Below are positions 45,415 through 57,100 of a DNA stretch of 64,000 bases, in pieces. Below the pieces are notes generated by a model. The model had not been told where the DNA came from. It saw nothing but the letters and a program-made list of their open reading frames with translations, and did not search any database. The position numbers and the translations under genes are program-made. Each line of letters opens with the position of its first letter. The first letter of the stretch is position 1. The stretch comes from Adineta ricciae (taxonomy: Eukaryota > Rotifera > Eurotatoria > Adinetida > Adinetidae), in assembly GCA_905250025.1 (NCBI GenBank), contig CAJNOJ010000149.1, positions 1 to 64,000 of the forward strand. The letters run 5' to 3'.

Positions 45415-45746
45415 GTCTTATCTAAAAGTAATTTCAAATTTTCGTCATGGAAATCTGAAAAACAAACTAAATAAAGCAATTTTTTTGTTTTCAAACAAAC
45501 GTAAAGGATCATCAATATTCTCCTTCATGTCTATGCATCTACGTTTTTCTCCCAGTTCGTCTGTTTCTCTTCTTCGCATTTTGTTTCTGAGAACCGACTT
45601 GTCAATCCATATCGTTCGACAGAAAAAATACGAATTCTTTTCACAAGACAAGGAAAAAACAGAAATAGATAAATCCATATGTACATACAAAGTTAAACAT
45701 GAGATACTGACGAACAGGAATATGTATATATCTTATTTGAAACTTT

Positions 45747-46404
45747 CTAACGGTAGTAATTATTGTATCCTCCTCCTCCTCTACGTTGTTGGTTATAATT
45801 TCCATTACGTTGCTTCATATGGGAATGATCTTGATCGTTTCTATTATATGGATGATACGAGTGTTGTTTTCGACGGTCAAATCTTTGTGGAGGCATTCGA
45901 TCCTCATAAGAAAACTGTGACTGAGCTGGATAGTTATTACTATCATGATTATTAGAGAACAATGGGACTGGTAATGGTTGCTGCTGTTGCTGTTGCTGTG
46001 ATGAATGCCAAGGAGCTGCGGAACGATGTAGTAATGAATCGTTCACGTAGAGTTCTGGTGTGTAAGGTTCATTTGGATTATTATTAAAGTCTTTATTTGC
46101 AGAACGAGCTGCTAGACGTAATGGGCGATTAAATAACGAAACATTTTCCATGATAGCTTCAGCATATGGAACTGATTCTTCATGTTTGAAAGTGATAAAA
46201 GCAAATGATCGTCGTCCATCACGTTTGATTGTTACTGCTTCTAAGGGACCACTCTGAAAGGCAAAAAACGCAGGATGGAATTGTAATATCAAAGTAATTG
46301 ATTCGTACTTGAAGAAACAGTTCGAAGAGCATTTCCTCCGTGACATGTTCGTGCAAATTTCCACAATACAACGTTCGACGGTCTTTATTATCACGATGCG
46401 ACAT
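45747..46404 (-). CDS. RBM7: RBM7-like RRM protein, 200 aa
   Basis: Exons 46404-46309 and 46253-45747, 54 bp intron at the place between RNP2 and RNP1. RRM: RTLYCGNLHEHVTEEML (RNP2 YCGNL), then RSFAFITFKHEESVPYAEA (RNP1). The VTEEMLFELF and FKHE-SVPYA stretches match RBM7/RBM11. The C-terminal half is a low-complexity tail with a polyGln run (about seven CAG/CAA codons at 45,983-46,003), Asn/Tyr-rich stretches and an RGGGGYNNYYR end. RBM7 is the RNA-binding subunit of the nuclear exosome-targeting (NEXT) complex. It shares a 358 bp upstream region with ECM29. Confidence 0.8.
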
Positions 46405-46762
46405 ATCTAAATCGGACAATTTGACATGAGATACAAAGAAAACACGATGATGAAAATGAAAAATGTCTTCTCTTGCTTATTTATTATTATTGACGTTCTT
46501 TCAGTGGAGAGCCAATGGGAAGAAAAGGCAACAGAAAAATTTTCGTTATAATTCAAAAAAAATTATTTTCGACTTTATAAAAATTTTCCCTTGACGATAA
46601 GAAAGAAATTCAAGGAGGAAAATTTCGACAAAAAGACATCGATCGTCATGCTCGATTTTCATTGGTTGACAGGCAACTGCGATGAATCATAAACACGCGA
46701 TATAAATCCGGTCATACTATTTCTTATTATAAGTACAAAATAAAATTTTCGTTGGGAAAACA
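46405..46762. promoter_or_regulatory. shared upstream region of RBM7-like and ECM29 genes
   Basis: 358 bp between divergent start codons. No obvious TATA box; GATAAG and AT-rich blocks only. Bidirectional promoter is inferred from position. Confidence 0.4.
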
Positions 46763-49700
46763 ATGACTGACGAAGTCGTGTACCCACTTGACTCAAGTAA
46801 AACTAAATTTCGATTTAAAATTCAGGAAAAAATTCGCATTTTGGTTTTTTAGCCACACTAAATCGCCATTTCATCCAATTGATCTCCTGTGGGGATGACT
46901 ACCAATTCCAAGAATTGATCAAAACATTTATTCCGGTGCTTATCCGTAGCATTGAAATACGAACGGATGATTTTAGAAAAAAAGTGAGTGATGAGCATCT
47001 TGACGATGTCGCTCACCTTTTGTTTAGGCACTCGAAATATTCATTCATGTGAACAAACGAGTCAAATCTCGTCCAGAAATTCAAATCCCGGTGAGAAGTC
47101 TTCTTGAAATTTTTACCACCTCAACACACTGCTCACCGTTTTCTTCAGTAAGGAAATTTTGATATTTCATTAGAATAAGGCTCGATTCTCCTTATCTTTC
47201 GTAGAATTTTTCGATAATGTACATTAAAATGGGTTTTATGCGCTTAAAATCTAATATTCAAGTGGAACTTATTCCACTTCTGTTTCAATCTTTACCAAAT
47301 CGAACAACTCCACATCAAGAACTTCTCATGGGTCTTATTGTTTACGCTTTACAACACGTTCGAATTATTCCAAATATGCAGGAGAATATTGTTAAATACG
47401 GTCTCGTTGATCAACCGACAATTCGACATTTATTTCTTAATTTTCTTCTAAACGTGCTTCTTCTATCTTACAAGTTTGATGAAACTAAATCTCGCACTAT
47501 TCCTTCAACACAGCAATCCTATGTGGAACCATCTCAAGCGCCCGTTGACGAAATTCTTTTCTCTACCATGGAAGATGCGCCAAGCAAAGAAACCGAAGCA
47601 TTCAAACAGCCATTTCCATGTCTGAACGAATCATTGTACAATCGAATCATCGAAGCCATACAAACAGATGATTTAGATGAAGTCGAAAAGGTAAATATCC
47701 TAGTTTTCCCTCCAAGGAAGAATTTTCCGATGGTCAATTTAGCTTAAAGTTGGCATTTTAAAATTTCTCAATGGAAATATCTATTCAGAGAATGAAATTA
47801 TCTTTCATTTCGTTCTATCGACAGCTGATGCAAGATACTCGTAGGTATGCCTAAGTGAACTTCTTAACAAATCTTGGTGATGTCGTTTAGTGTCGTTCTC
47901 GCAGCTGAACATGATATTAAACGATTAACCGTAGCTGTTGATTGGAATCTGATGACGCATGTTCGAAGTTTATTCGAATTCTTCTTAGGAACATCGAAAA
48001 CAGTGAAACAACAAGGAGAACATGTGAGATTTTAACATCGGATGTGATATGATAATCTTTAGTTAAATATATAGAATGAAGAATTGATTCGTAATCCATC
48101 AAACACACGAATTCGATTAAAACTTTATCCGTATCTGTTGAAATCACGCACAGCTAGCACGATTTTTCCACACTCAATTCAAGTAAACGAATTATCCGGT
48201 TAAAGAGTAGTTTGGGAATTCATTTTTCATAGATTCTGTATGAGAGCCTTTTCGGCAATTCAACAAATGCTCGTATCAAATACTTTTCTTTACAATTTGC
48301 CCAGAATATTATTCAAAAGTTTGTTTAAAGTCTGACGAAAAACTTGTCCTACTCGGCAATTCATTTTCTAGTGCAGAATCCGATCAACTAACTGCTGTAT
48401 CAAAATTGTTGCTACATGCTTTGGAAAAAGTTCTCAACACCGAAACACATAAAACACACGACGCATCCCGTTTAAGAAGTTTAACTTATGTTTTAATTGG
48501 TAAATTGTCATATCGAGTGCCCAAATTATTCGCCGAGGATATTCGATTAACTCAACAATTTTTTGAAGCGTTGAAAACCGAAGACAATGAGTGCTGTTTG
48601 AATATTCAAGAAGCTTTAACGTAAGCTCCGTATCATTAAATTTGCATCGCTGTAATCTTGTACTCTAGTTTACTGGCTTACTCTCAAAAAGATGCTAGCA
48701 TAGCTAGTAAACACATGCTTCAACAATTATTGACTCAACAAGTCATTCCGAATCCGTCGTCCGATGCAATACCCGTTGATTATCCCAACTGTCGCCAAGC
48801 TGCTGTCTCATACGTAATGAACGTGTTCCCATCGAATGATTGTACATCACGTTTCATTCTCCTAACAGCGTGTTCAGATCGAAATGAAGACATACGCTCG
48901 CTAGCGAACCGAAATCTATTCGTAGATCAAGACGAGAATTATCCCGAGTTTCAATCATTGTTAAAACTAATTCTTTCCAACGCACACGGAGATTATCCAA
49001 TGGGTAAACAATCATTAGTTTATCATCCTCAGACATATCAAGAAATGATCTATTACCTACATCGCTGTTTAATTCGACAGAGTTTTAATGGCGAAAAGAA
49101 CACACCTTTATGGAAGTATGAAGAGCAACTTGTACAGATTGTACAAGTGGCCCAACAAAATCCAAAGATTTGGTATAATTACATTCAATTTCTGCTTGAT
49201 TTCGTTCTTGTTGTGCATAATTGTTTATCGACATATTTCTTACTGGAAGCGATTCTTATTGGTCACCATTTGAACGATTCGGACATTCAAATATTGATAC
49301 GCGATAATCTTAGTTCGTTCCGACAATTATCTCTTTTCTCCACCCGTGATGACACACGACGTTACGCTTCGATACTTTACGCCTATGTTCTCTCGAAGAA
49401 ACCAGACAATCTTCCAGCCATTGATGAATTGATCAAAATCATTCCGAATGCTAATCAGCGTTTCGAACAACGTGAAGCAAGTATTCTTGTTCTCGGTTAT
49501 GTGTGTTCATACCTTCGTGACTCGAATGAATACATCAACCATGGAAAAGACATCTTATTACGAATGTTCTTCGAGAACTTCAATGAGTATAGTTTAGCTT
49601 TGTTAACCTCCATTGGTCAGCTAGCACGAATGAAGTGTTTTACTTCTCGTGATGAAAGTCAACTGAAACTGTTCATTGAGAAAGTCAAAACCAAGATTCG

Positions 49701-52700
49701 GACGATCAATGAAACGAATCGTTTGAAAGAAAAGGCTATTCAAACGTTGGGATTTCTCGCTGTTTGTTATCGTGAACAGAGTGAAAGTATCATTGAGATC
49801 TTAACTCAATCGCTTGTTGATACCAAACAAATCGAACTTCAGTTAAACATAGGTAGCGAATAAAACAAAACAAGAAAATTCTTTTCTTATCTTTTTGTTT
49901 CTATGTCACAGGTGATGCTCTTATTTGCTGCCTTCTCAGTGTTGATACACCATTGGTTGATGATCCCTATCTTATACTTGACTGCAAACCACAATCTTCT
50001 TCTTATCAGCTAACTCCCAATGAACACGAACTACGTCATCAGTTGATTAAATACCTTCTTGAACGTATTCTTCATTATTCCTCGGATGTCGACAATCCTC
50101 ATAGTCGACAAGCGGCACTTATTTGGTTATTAACATTTCTCATCCATTGCCGTCGTCCTTATTTACAACAGACGTATCGAACTTTATTCGAATCCAAATT
50201 ATTTCATTTACAGACAAATCTTATCTATGGATTATTGGATCAGGATGAACTAAATCAAGAATTAGGGTGTAAATGTTTGATTTACATGTACGAAATTCTC
50301 GAAGATGAAGATATAAAATTGAAATTCAATGCGAAATTATTCGAACATTTCACCGACAGTACACGTTCATTTGCCAGTCAACAGACAACAATCGCGTACG
50401 AACATAATGTACAACAAACAACGATTGACAATGCTCAAATTGCTCTCTACAAAGAGCTGTGCTCATTAGTGGACTTATTAAACATTGGAAAGAATGAGAA
50501 ATCTCAGTTATTTTATTCGTTTCTCTATTTGGCACACGAGAATTCGATTTGGTCAACAACACGCTACGGCCAATTGTTTCATTTAGATAATTATGAAAAG
50601 AAATCGATTGAATTCATCTTAATTTACATAGAGCAATTGATTTCACGATTGTATCGTCTGCTTTACGATCCACAAGTTCGCATTCAGCAATGTATCGAAC
50701 GAATATGGAAGAAATTATTCGCTTCGACCAAGCAAATTTTAATTGTTGAAAAGTATTTCTCATTAATTTTTCATGAACTGTACACTGATATGTTATCATC
50801 ACGATGGCGAATACGAGAAAGCATTCAACTGGCTTTCCTGGACATATTTCGCATGTTGAACAGAAAATTAATTGATAATCAGCAATATATCGAATTGTTT
50901 CAAGAACTATTTCGAAGATTATTAGCTGTTTGTGATGATACGAAAGAATCCGTGAGAAAAGCAGCGTTAACATCAATCAATTCTTTTAAACAGAATTGTT
51001 TATTGTTAGCTTGTGATCCCGCGACAACAATATCGAATTCGTAAGTTTTCAGATTCGTAAAAGAATTCAACTGCGCTTTCGGTTTTTAGAATGAACGAAT
51101 CAGAACACAAAGCTCGTGGCAGATATGTACTTGAACAAGTTCTACCAGTACTCCTCAACGATGGACTCTACAACAAGAACGAAGACATTGCCAAATTCTC
51201 ATTAAATACAATTAGTAAGTCAAAGGAATATTCATTGAAACGTGGGGGTGTCTTCGCACACTTGCTTATGAGAGATAACATTCTTATCACAGTGACGAGT
51301 GCTATCAGACGTTCTCGTAAATATTTACGCACATGCCAATCAGAAATTGAATTAAGTTTGAATGAATGTTTGTTTTCTAGTTGAGATCATTCGCTATGGT
51401 AACCGTGAGACGTTGAAGCCATACTGTACCGTGATAATCATTGCCCTGTTCGAAGCATTATCATCGATTGAGCCGGATATATTCAACTATGCATCAATGA
51501 AACTGTCTGCTGCTGAAATGAAAGAACAAATCGACGTTGCACGTTTGCTGTGCGCACGTTCATCGCCACTTATGGATGCGATCAATACGTGTACGAATCA
51601 ATACGTTGACGAAGACATTCTCGATGAACTTTCTGCAAAACTAATCGAAGCTATCAAACACTCGATTGGACTGACAACTAAATGTCTTATTGGACAATAT
51701 TTCATTACACTGGCAAATATCTATCCGACAAACTGCTCGAAATATGTTGGAAAATGGATGGCTGTGTTAGTAAACACTATGAGCGCGAATTCGAACCGTA
51801 CATTGAGAAAAACATACACCAGTGTATTGGGAACTATTGTTCGAATCGCGAAACATTCGTCAATTGAAAATCTTCTCCAGAAAATTTCCACGTGGTATTA
51901 TCAAGCCGATGGTGATTATCAATATGTTTGCGCATTGACATTGAATTCGATATCCCAATCGAATCACGATTTGCTGATGGAATATGGACAGCAGATTTTG
52001 CCACTGATTTATTTAGCTATGCAAGAGAAAAGTTTCGTGAATAAAGTCGAAGATGAACAACAAGAAGAATCAATTTGGAAAAGTTTATGGATCGAACATA
52101 CGGGAAGTTCAATAACAGGCATACAAATGTATATGAAAGGAATTATTGAAAATATTCGATTAGCAATCGAACATAGTTCATACGGAATGAAAATTAAAGG
52201 TGCACGAGCAATACAAATGATTGGAGAAACATTGAAGAACAATTTAGATCAAGAGAGTCTAAATATTCTAGTAGAATATCTTTTGAAAGGACTCTACGGA
52301 CGTGTTTATGAAGGAAAAGTAAGATTGTCTTATTCTCGAAAAAGAACTGCAGTTACGTGTTCGTTTTGTGTTAGGAATGTTTTCTACGTGCGATCGAAAC
52401 CATTTGTACACATTGCAAGTAAGTTCTCCAATCACACATATTCCTCAAAAGTTATTTTTAAGTATATTTCTTTCTCGTACTGTAATATCGAAGTTCCAAA
52501 ACGTTACCAGTGATTAATTTCATTTGAAAACATAAACGTACCTTGTCTTTGAATCACTCTATGCAATATGCTCTAATCACATAACACATTGATTACATCA
52601 TTCTTTCATACAGTTGTGAAATTTGTATTGTCATCATTATATGACGTTTTGATTTATTTGATCACAATGCAATTTGGTGTGAACAGCGGATCAAATGTGA

Positions 52701-53523
52701 TTAAACCTTCTCTTTAGGGATGGATTCAAAACTTTACCTGACCTTATTCGACGTATTTATGAACAAATTCTTAAGGAATGCAAAAAAGAATCATTGACAT
52801 ATCGATCGGTCGCCATACGGGTTTTGTCGTTACTTGCTGATCAGTATCATTTTCAAGCTTACGAACTCTTCTGGACTTGGTTTGAAAAGGCGCTGAAACA
52901 GCCGGTAAGCGAATTGTTCAATCTGAGGAACAAAGTAGTATTGAAGTTATTTTCTTTAGGATCCAAATGAAGAAATGGAAGATAATGATGAGGATGAGGA
53001 TCCTGGTCTCTCAGATGCATATAAACGAACATTGATCGAGTGTTTACCACGTTTTTGGCCTAAAACACATGAAATTGAAATTCAATACAAAAAAGCGACA
53101 TTCGATCTTCTCGTTGAAATCATTTTCCATTCAAATTGGCAACTTCAACTAATTGTTACTCAAACTGTCAATCAAATTCTACAAAACAGTTCCACGTTAA
53201 ATTCTTCGGATATCGTATCAATCATCGAACCAATCGTCAACCTTGGTCCGCGTACAAAGTCCAGTGGATTGAAACGTGAAATTCTAAGATTTCTTCAGAT
53301 TTTATTCGGCAATTCTCGGTATTCGACATGTATAACTGAACATGAAAATCTACAAAAAGTTCTTCAATTTAATATTGATGAAATGATTCACGATAATCGT
53401 TCGTCGGAAATCAGTGAACAGGCGAAAGAAATTAAAAAATCGAATGAACATTTCTTTTTAAAACCGATTAAACAAGATGAAGACATTCCCCCGCCCTCTA
53501 CCGAACACACTGATTTGTTTTAA
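46763..53523 (+). CDS. ECM29: ECM29 proteasome adaptor/scaffold, HEAT repeats
   Basis: Multi-exon gene. The first exons are 46763-46796 and 46853-46983, giving TLNRHFIQLIS and then IFIHVNKRVKSRPEIQIPV, a hallmark of ECM29 N-termini, followed by NFSIMYIKMGF. Later blocks: RLTVAVDWNLMTHV, IRLKLYPYLLKSR, LSYRVPKLFAEDIRLTQQF, SNDCTSRFILLTACSDRNE, YLLERILHYSSD, SSRWRIRESIQLAFLD (typical HEAT arm), ETLKPYCTVIIIALFEALS, and YVGKWMAVLVNTM. The C-terminus ends PPSTEHTDLF. Homologues of about 1,800 residues bind the 26S proteasome and couple it to membranes and stress responses. Long exons (48,658-49,860; 49,953-51,040; 51,384-52,320) are separated by short GT-AG introns. The stop lies only 39 bp before the next gene's ATG. 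Confidence 0.88.
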
Positions 53524-53545
53524 TGAGAAAATTTCTCTTGAAAAG

Positions 53546-53562
53546 CTTTGTTTTTGTTTCAG
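53546..53562 (+). promoter_or_regulatory. splice-acceptor-like site immediately before ferredoxin ATG
   Basis: A T-rich tract ending TTTCAG abuts the ATG at 53563, and starts about 23 bases after the ECM29 stop codon. There is no room for an ordinary promoter. It fits a trans-splice acceptor for a spliced leader within a polycistronic transcript. Confidence 0.55.
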
Positions 53563-53970
53563 ATGAGACGAAATCTCCTTAGTTTAATCACCCGAACAGT
53601 TTTCAACCCAAATTTCGTATTCCAAAGATACTCATCCAATGCAAATCAATTTGTTAACGTTAAAGTTATCGATCGCGACCAAAAGCCAATCGACGCCAAA
53701 GCTAAAGTCGGTTCCAACATGCTCGATGTGATTCTTGATAATAAGATCGATATTGACGGATTTGGTGCATGCGAAGGCACACTCGCTTGTTCAACGTGCC
53801 ATGTGATACTCGATAGTGAAAACTACAAGACTTTGCCCGAACCTGTCGAAGAAGAAAATGATATGTTAGACTTGGCTTTCGGCTTAACACCGACATCTCG
53901 CCTCGCTTGTCAAATCATCGTGGAGCCACGTATGAAAGATTGGGTGTTCGTCGTACCTAAGGTAAAATGA
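53563..53970 (+). CDS. mitochondrial [2Fe-2S] ferredoxin, 135 aa
   Basis: Single exon. The first 28 residues are basic and Ser-rich without acids (RRNLLSLITRTVFNPNFVFQ), fitting a mitochondrial presequence. The fold begins VNVKVIDRDQ. Cluster ligands are in CEGTLACSTCHVI (Cys-x5-Cys-x2-Cys) and the fourth Cys in SRLACQIIV, the adrenodoxin/FDX arrangement. The acidic stretch EPVEEENDMLDLA is the reductase/partner-binding helix. FDX-type ferredoxins pass electrons from ferredoxin reductase to Fe-S cluster assembly, haem A synthesis or P450s. FDX1 and FDX2 are hard to tell apart here. It sits between ECM29 and VPS15 on the same strand. Confidence 0.92.
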   Translation: MRRNLLSLITRTVFNPNFVFQRYSSNANQFVNVKVIDRDQKPIDAKAKVGSNMLDVILDNKIDIDGFGACEGTLACSTCHVILDSENYKTLPEPVEEENDMLDLAFGLTPTSRLACQIIVEPRMKDWVFVVPKVK

Positions 53971-54149
53971 AGAAAACTGTGGAAGCCAGATGGATATTGT
54001 CTTGTTTTAGGATGTCAACGATCAACGTTGAGACACGGCAAAGAATAATTCAAATTATTTTTGTTGGTTTTTTTTTAGTAAAATATCTTTTTATATTATT
54101 ATTACAACTGAGATATTGGATCCTAGGAATCGTTTATTTTCCTACATGA

Positions 54150-54161
54150 TCTTTATTCTAG
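54150..54161 (+). promoter_or_regulatory. splice-acceptor-like site upstream of VPS15
   Basis: TCTTTATTCTAG ends 17 bases before the MGNQ start codon at 54179. A tiny overlapping upstream frame (MMSIS) lies between. It resembles the site before the ferredoxin gene. Confidence 0.45.
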
Positions 54162-54178
54162 ATGATGAGTATTTCTTG

Positions 54179-57100
54179 ATGGGAAATCAAATTGCACATA
54201 TACCTAATCAGATTCTTAACGTCGAAACCTACTTTAATGATTTAAGTGGATACGACTATGTTAAAAAGTATGCAGAGAAAACCTAATGAGTTTTCATGTT
54301 TATCATGTCGTTTTTTCTTGTAGTTTGGGTGTTACTCGATTTTTAAAAGTAGCGAAAGCAAAAACCAGGTAAAGAAATGAAAAAATCCTTTCCAAAAAAC
54401 TCATCCTTCTCTATAGAAATGGTTATTGTGTCATAAAAATCTTCCAGATTGTTGATCAATCTCTTCCATATGATCAATACAAAGCGCAAATACAAAGTAT
54501 TTCTCATCTTTTCGAAACACAATCTCCATATAGATCATTTAGAAATCTACTCAATACTTCATGAAAAAGAAGTCGCACCATCACCACTGAAAAATTGTTT
54601 ACCATTTCAAATCGTTACTGTAGGTTCTCTCTCTCTCTTCTAAACAAGCCCTCATTCAATTTTTTTCAATGTTCGCTTAGAAAAACGATCGTTCAATAAT
54701 CTTAACACGCCCCTACATCAAAGACAATCTATTTTATCGTTTGCAAACTCGGCCGTATCTGACTCGAATTGAGAAGAAATGGATCGCATATCAATTGTTG
54801 ATTGCGTTGAAACACATTCATCATGAGAACATCACGCATGGTGATTTAAAGATCGAAAATATTCTACTAACAAGTTACAACTGGATCTTGTTGAGTGACT
54901 TTGCAAACTTTAAACCGACATTTTTTGCTTATGTAAGTTGAGAATATGGAATCGAAGATATGACATCTGTTTTTCAGGAGGATCCGGCTGAATATTACTA
55001 TTATTTTAATGCATCACAACGAAATGTATGTTACTTAGCTCCGGAACGTTTCTACGACCAGACGAGATTTAGAAGTGATATTAATAATGATACATTTTCA
55101 ACTAGCTTCGGAAAATTGGGTACACCGGCAATGGATATCTTCTCTCTCGGGTAGATTTTTTCGACAACAAAAATCAACGATAAACTTTGAAAATCTTTCC
55201 TTTATTTCAGTTGTATCCTAACAGAATTATTTACTGAACAACCGTTATTTACTTTAACCCAAATGCTTGACTATCGAAATGATAGTTACGATCCGATGCC
55301 AATTGTTAATAAAATCGCCGATGTTGACATACGAGTAAAGGTTTCGACGATAATTTATTTCGAGATCTAAGTTTCGTCTTTAGACAATGATTGCGAGTAT
55401 GATCGATCGAGATCCATTGAAACGTCTGACAGCTGAACAATACCTTCAAGAGCAAACTGGCAAAGCATTTCCATCATGTTTTCATACATTTCTCCTGCCA
55501 TATGTACAGAAAATTTTAAAAGATTTTTCACCTGATTATGTGATCTATAAGTATGAAAATTTCTGCATCAGAGATTTGAATTTCTTGCAAATTCGACTTG
55601 TATTTAGACTTCACCGGGATTTTTCGCACATTATGAGTAGTTTGTTTACGGAAGCGAGTCAAACCAACGAAAATCAAACGGAAACTGATGAAGAAAAGCA
55701 TGGCGAATCATCGCAGTGTCTACTAATACTTCTGTCCTTGGCTTTGTCTTGTATGAGAAAACTGAAAGTAAGATTCGATGAGAAAAAAAGAAGCGAAATA
55801 TTACACTTGATTTGATCAATTTTAGCATTTGCATTCTCGATTAGTAGCTTTGGAACTTTTACGTCTAATGATTCCATTGGTTGACGATCAGATTATTCTC
55901 GATCGAATTTTGCCTTATGTGGTAAGCAAATACAGATATTTGATGATTGTTTATTCGACGTTCATTATGTAGAACGCAATGCTACATGATTCTTATCATC
56001 GTGTCCGAGCAGATGCGATACGAACACTTGTCTTTGCTATATCGTCTGTGAAGAATATCAATCAAGAAAATGCCGATCTTTTTAGCGAATATCTCTTTCC
56101 AACTTTAGTATGAACTTCACTGAAACATTTCATTTTATTGGTAATGAACTTTGCTTTTATTCGTTTAGTCAACGCCGTATGTCCAAGAGGATTGCTATGT
56201 TCGGTCAAATCTAGCGAAATATCTCTCAGTCCTAGCTGAGCACTCACTACGGTAGGAGCAACAATGGATCATCTGCTTCACTTCTCTCTTTCCGTTCGAA
56301 TAGATTTCTAGAAAAAACGTATTTAATCGAAGAACGAAATCATACAATAAACAACGATTATTTCGTAAGTAGACACTGTGTTTTCGAATCGAAATACATG
56401 ATTTTCGTTGTATAAATTTGCTAGAAACTTTATGAGGAAGAATTGAAGAGTGTTCAAACATGGATGCAGGGTAAATTCGGTGATCTTATACATGGTGACA
56501 ACGAAGATCAAAATGGGCAATTAGCAGAAGCGGTATGCCGATCGGATCTTATACGATTATGCACATTTTTTGGCAAACGAAAAAGTAAATTCCAAGGGAA
56601 AGAAACTTTTCGCGGTAGTAAATGTTCGTATCGTTTAGCAATCGAAATTATTTGTGGGCATTTGACTACGTTGCTGAGTCAACCGAATTGGCGTCTACGT
56701 GCGACACTATTCGATAGTTTGGTCACAGTTGCTTCGTATATTGGACTGGAAAGTGAAGTATTTATCCAGCCATTGTTAACTCAAGTGAGAAAGGACTTTG
56801 TTTGATGAACAATTCTTCACGAATTTTCTTGAAGGGATTAACTGATGAAGAGGAATTTGTTGTTCATCGAGTATTAAAAGCGTTGGCATGTTTTGTTCGG
56901 TTGTCATTGTTGAAGCGAAAGACCATTTATGATTTTCTTCGACAAGTTGCGCCACTTGTTTGTCACCCGGTACGATTCTTGTCTAGTTAATCATTCACTA
57001 TTAAATCTCGCTTAGAATCTTTGGCTCCGACTGAGTGTTATCGAATTTATCAATAGTATCTGCGAAAAGTCCCATCTAGCTGATGTACATGGATTTGTAA

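Noticed and set aside
45263-45955. Long plus frame of 230 codons
   Set aside because: It is antisense to the RUN-domain gene and to the low-complexity tail of the RBM7-like gene, both of which have strong homology on the minus strand.
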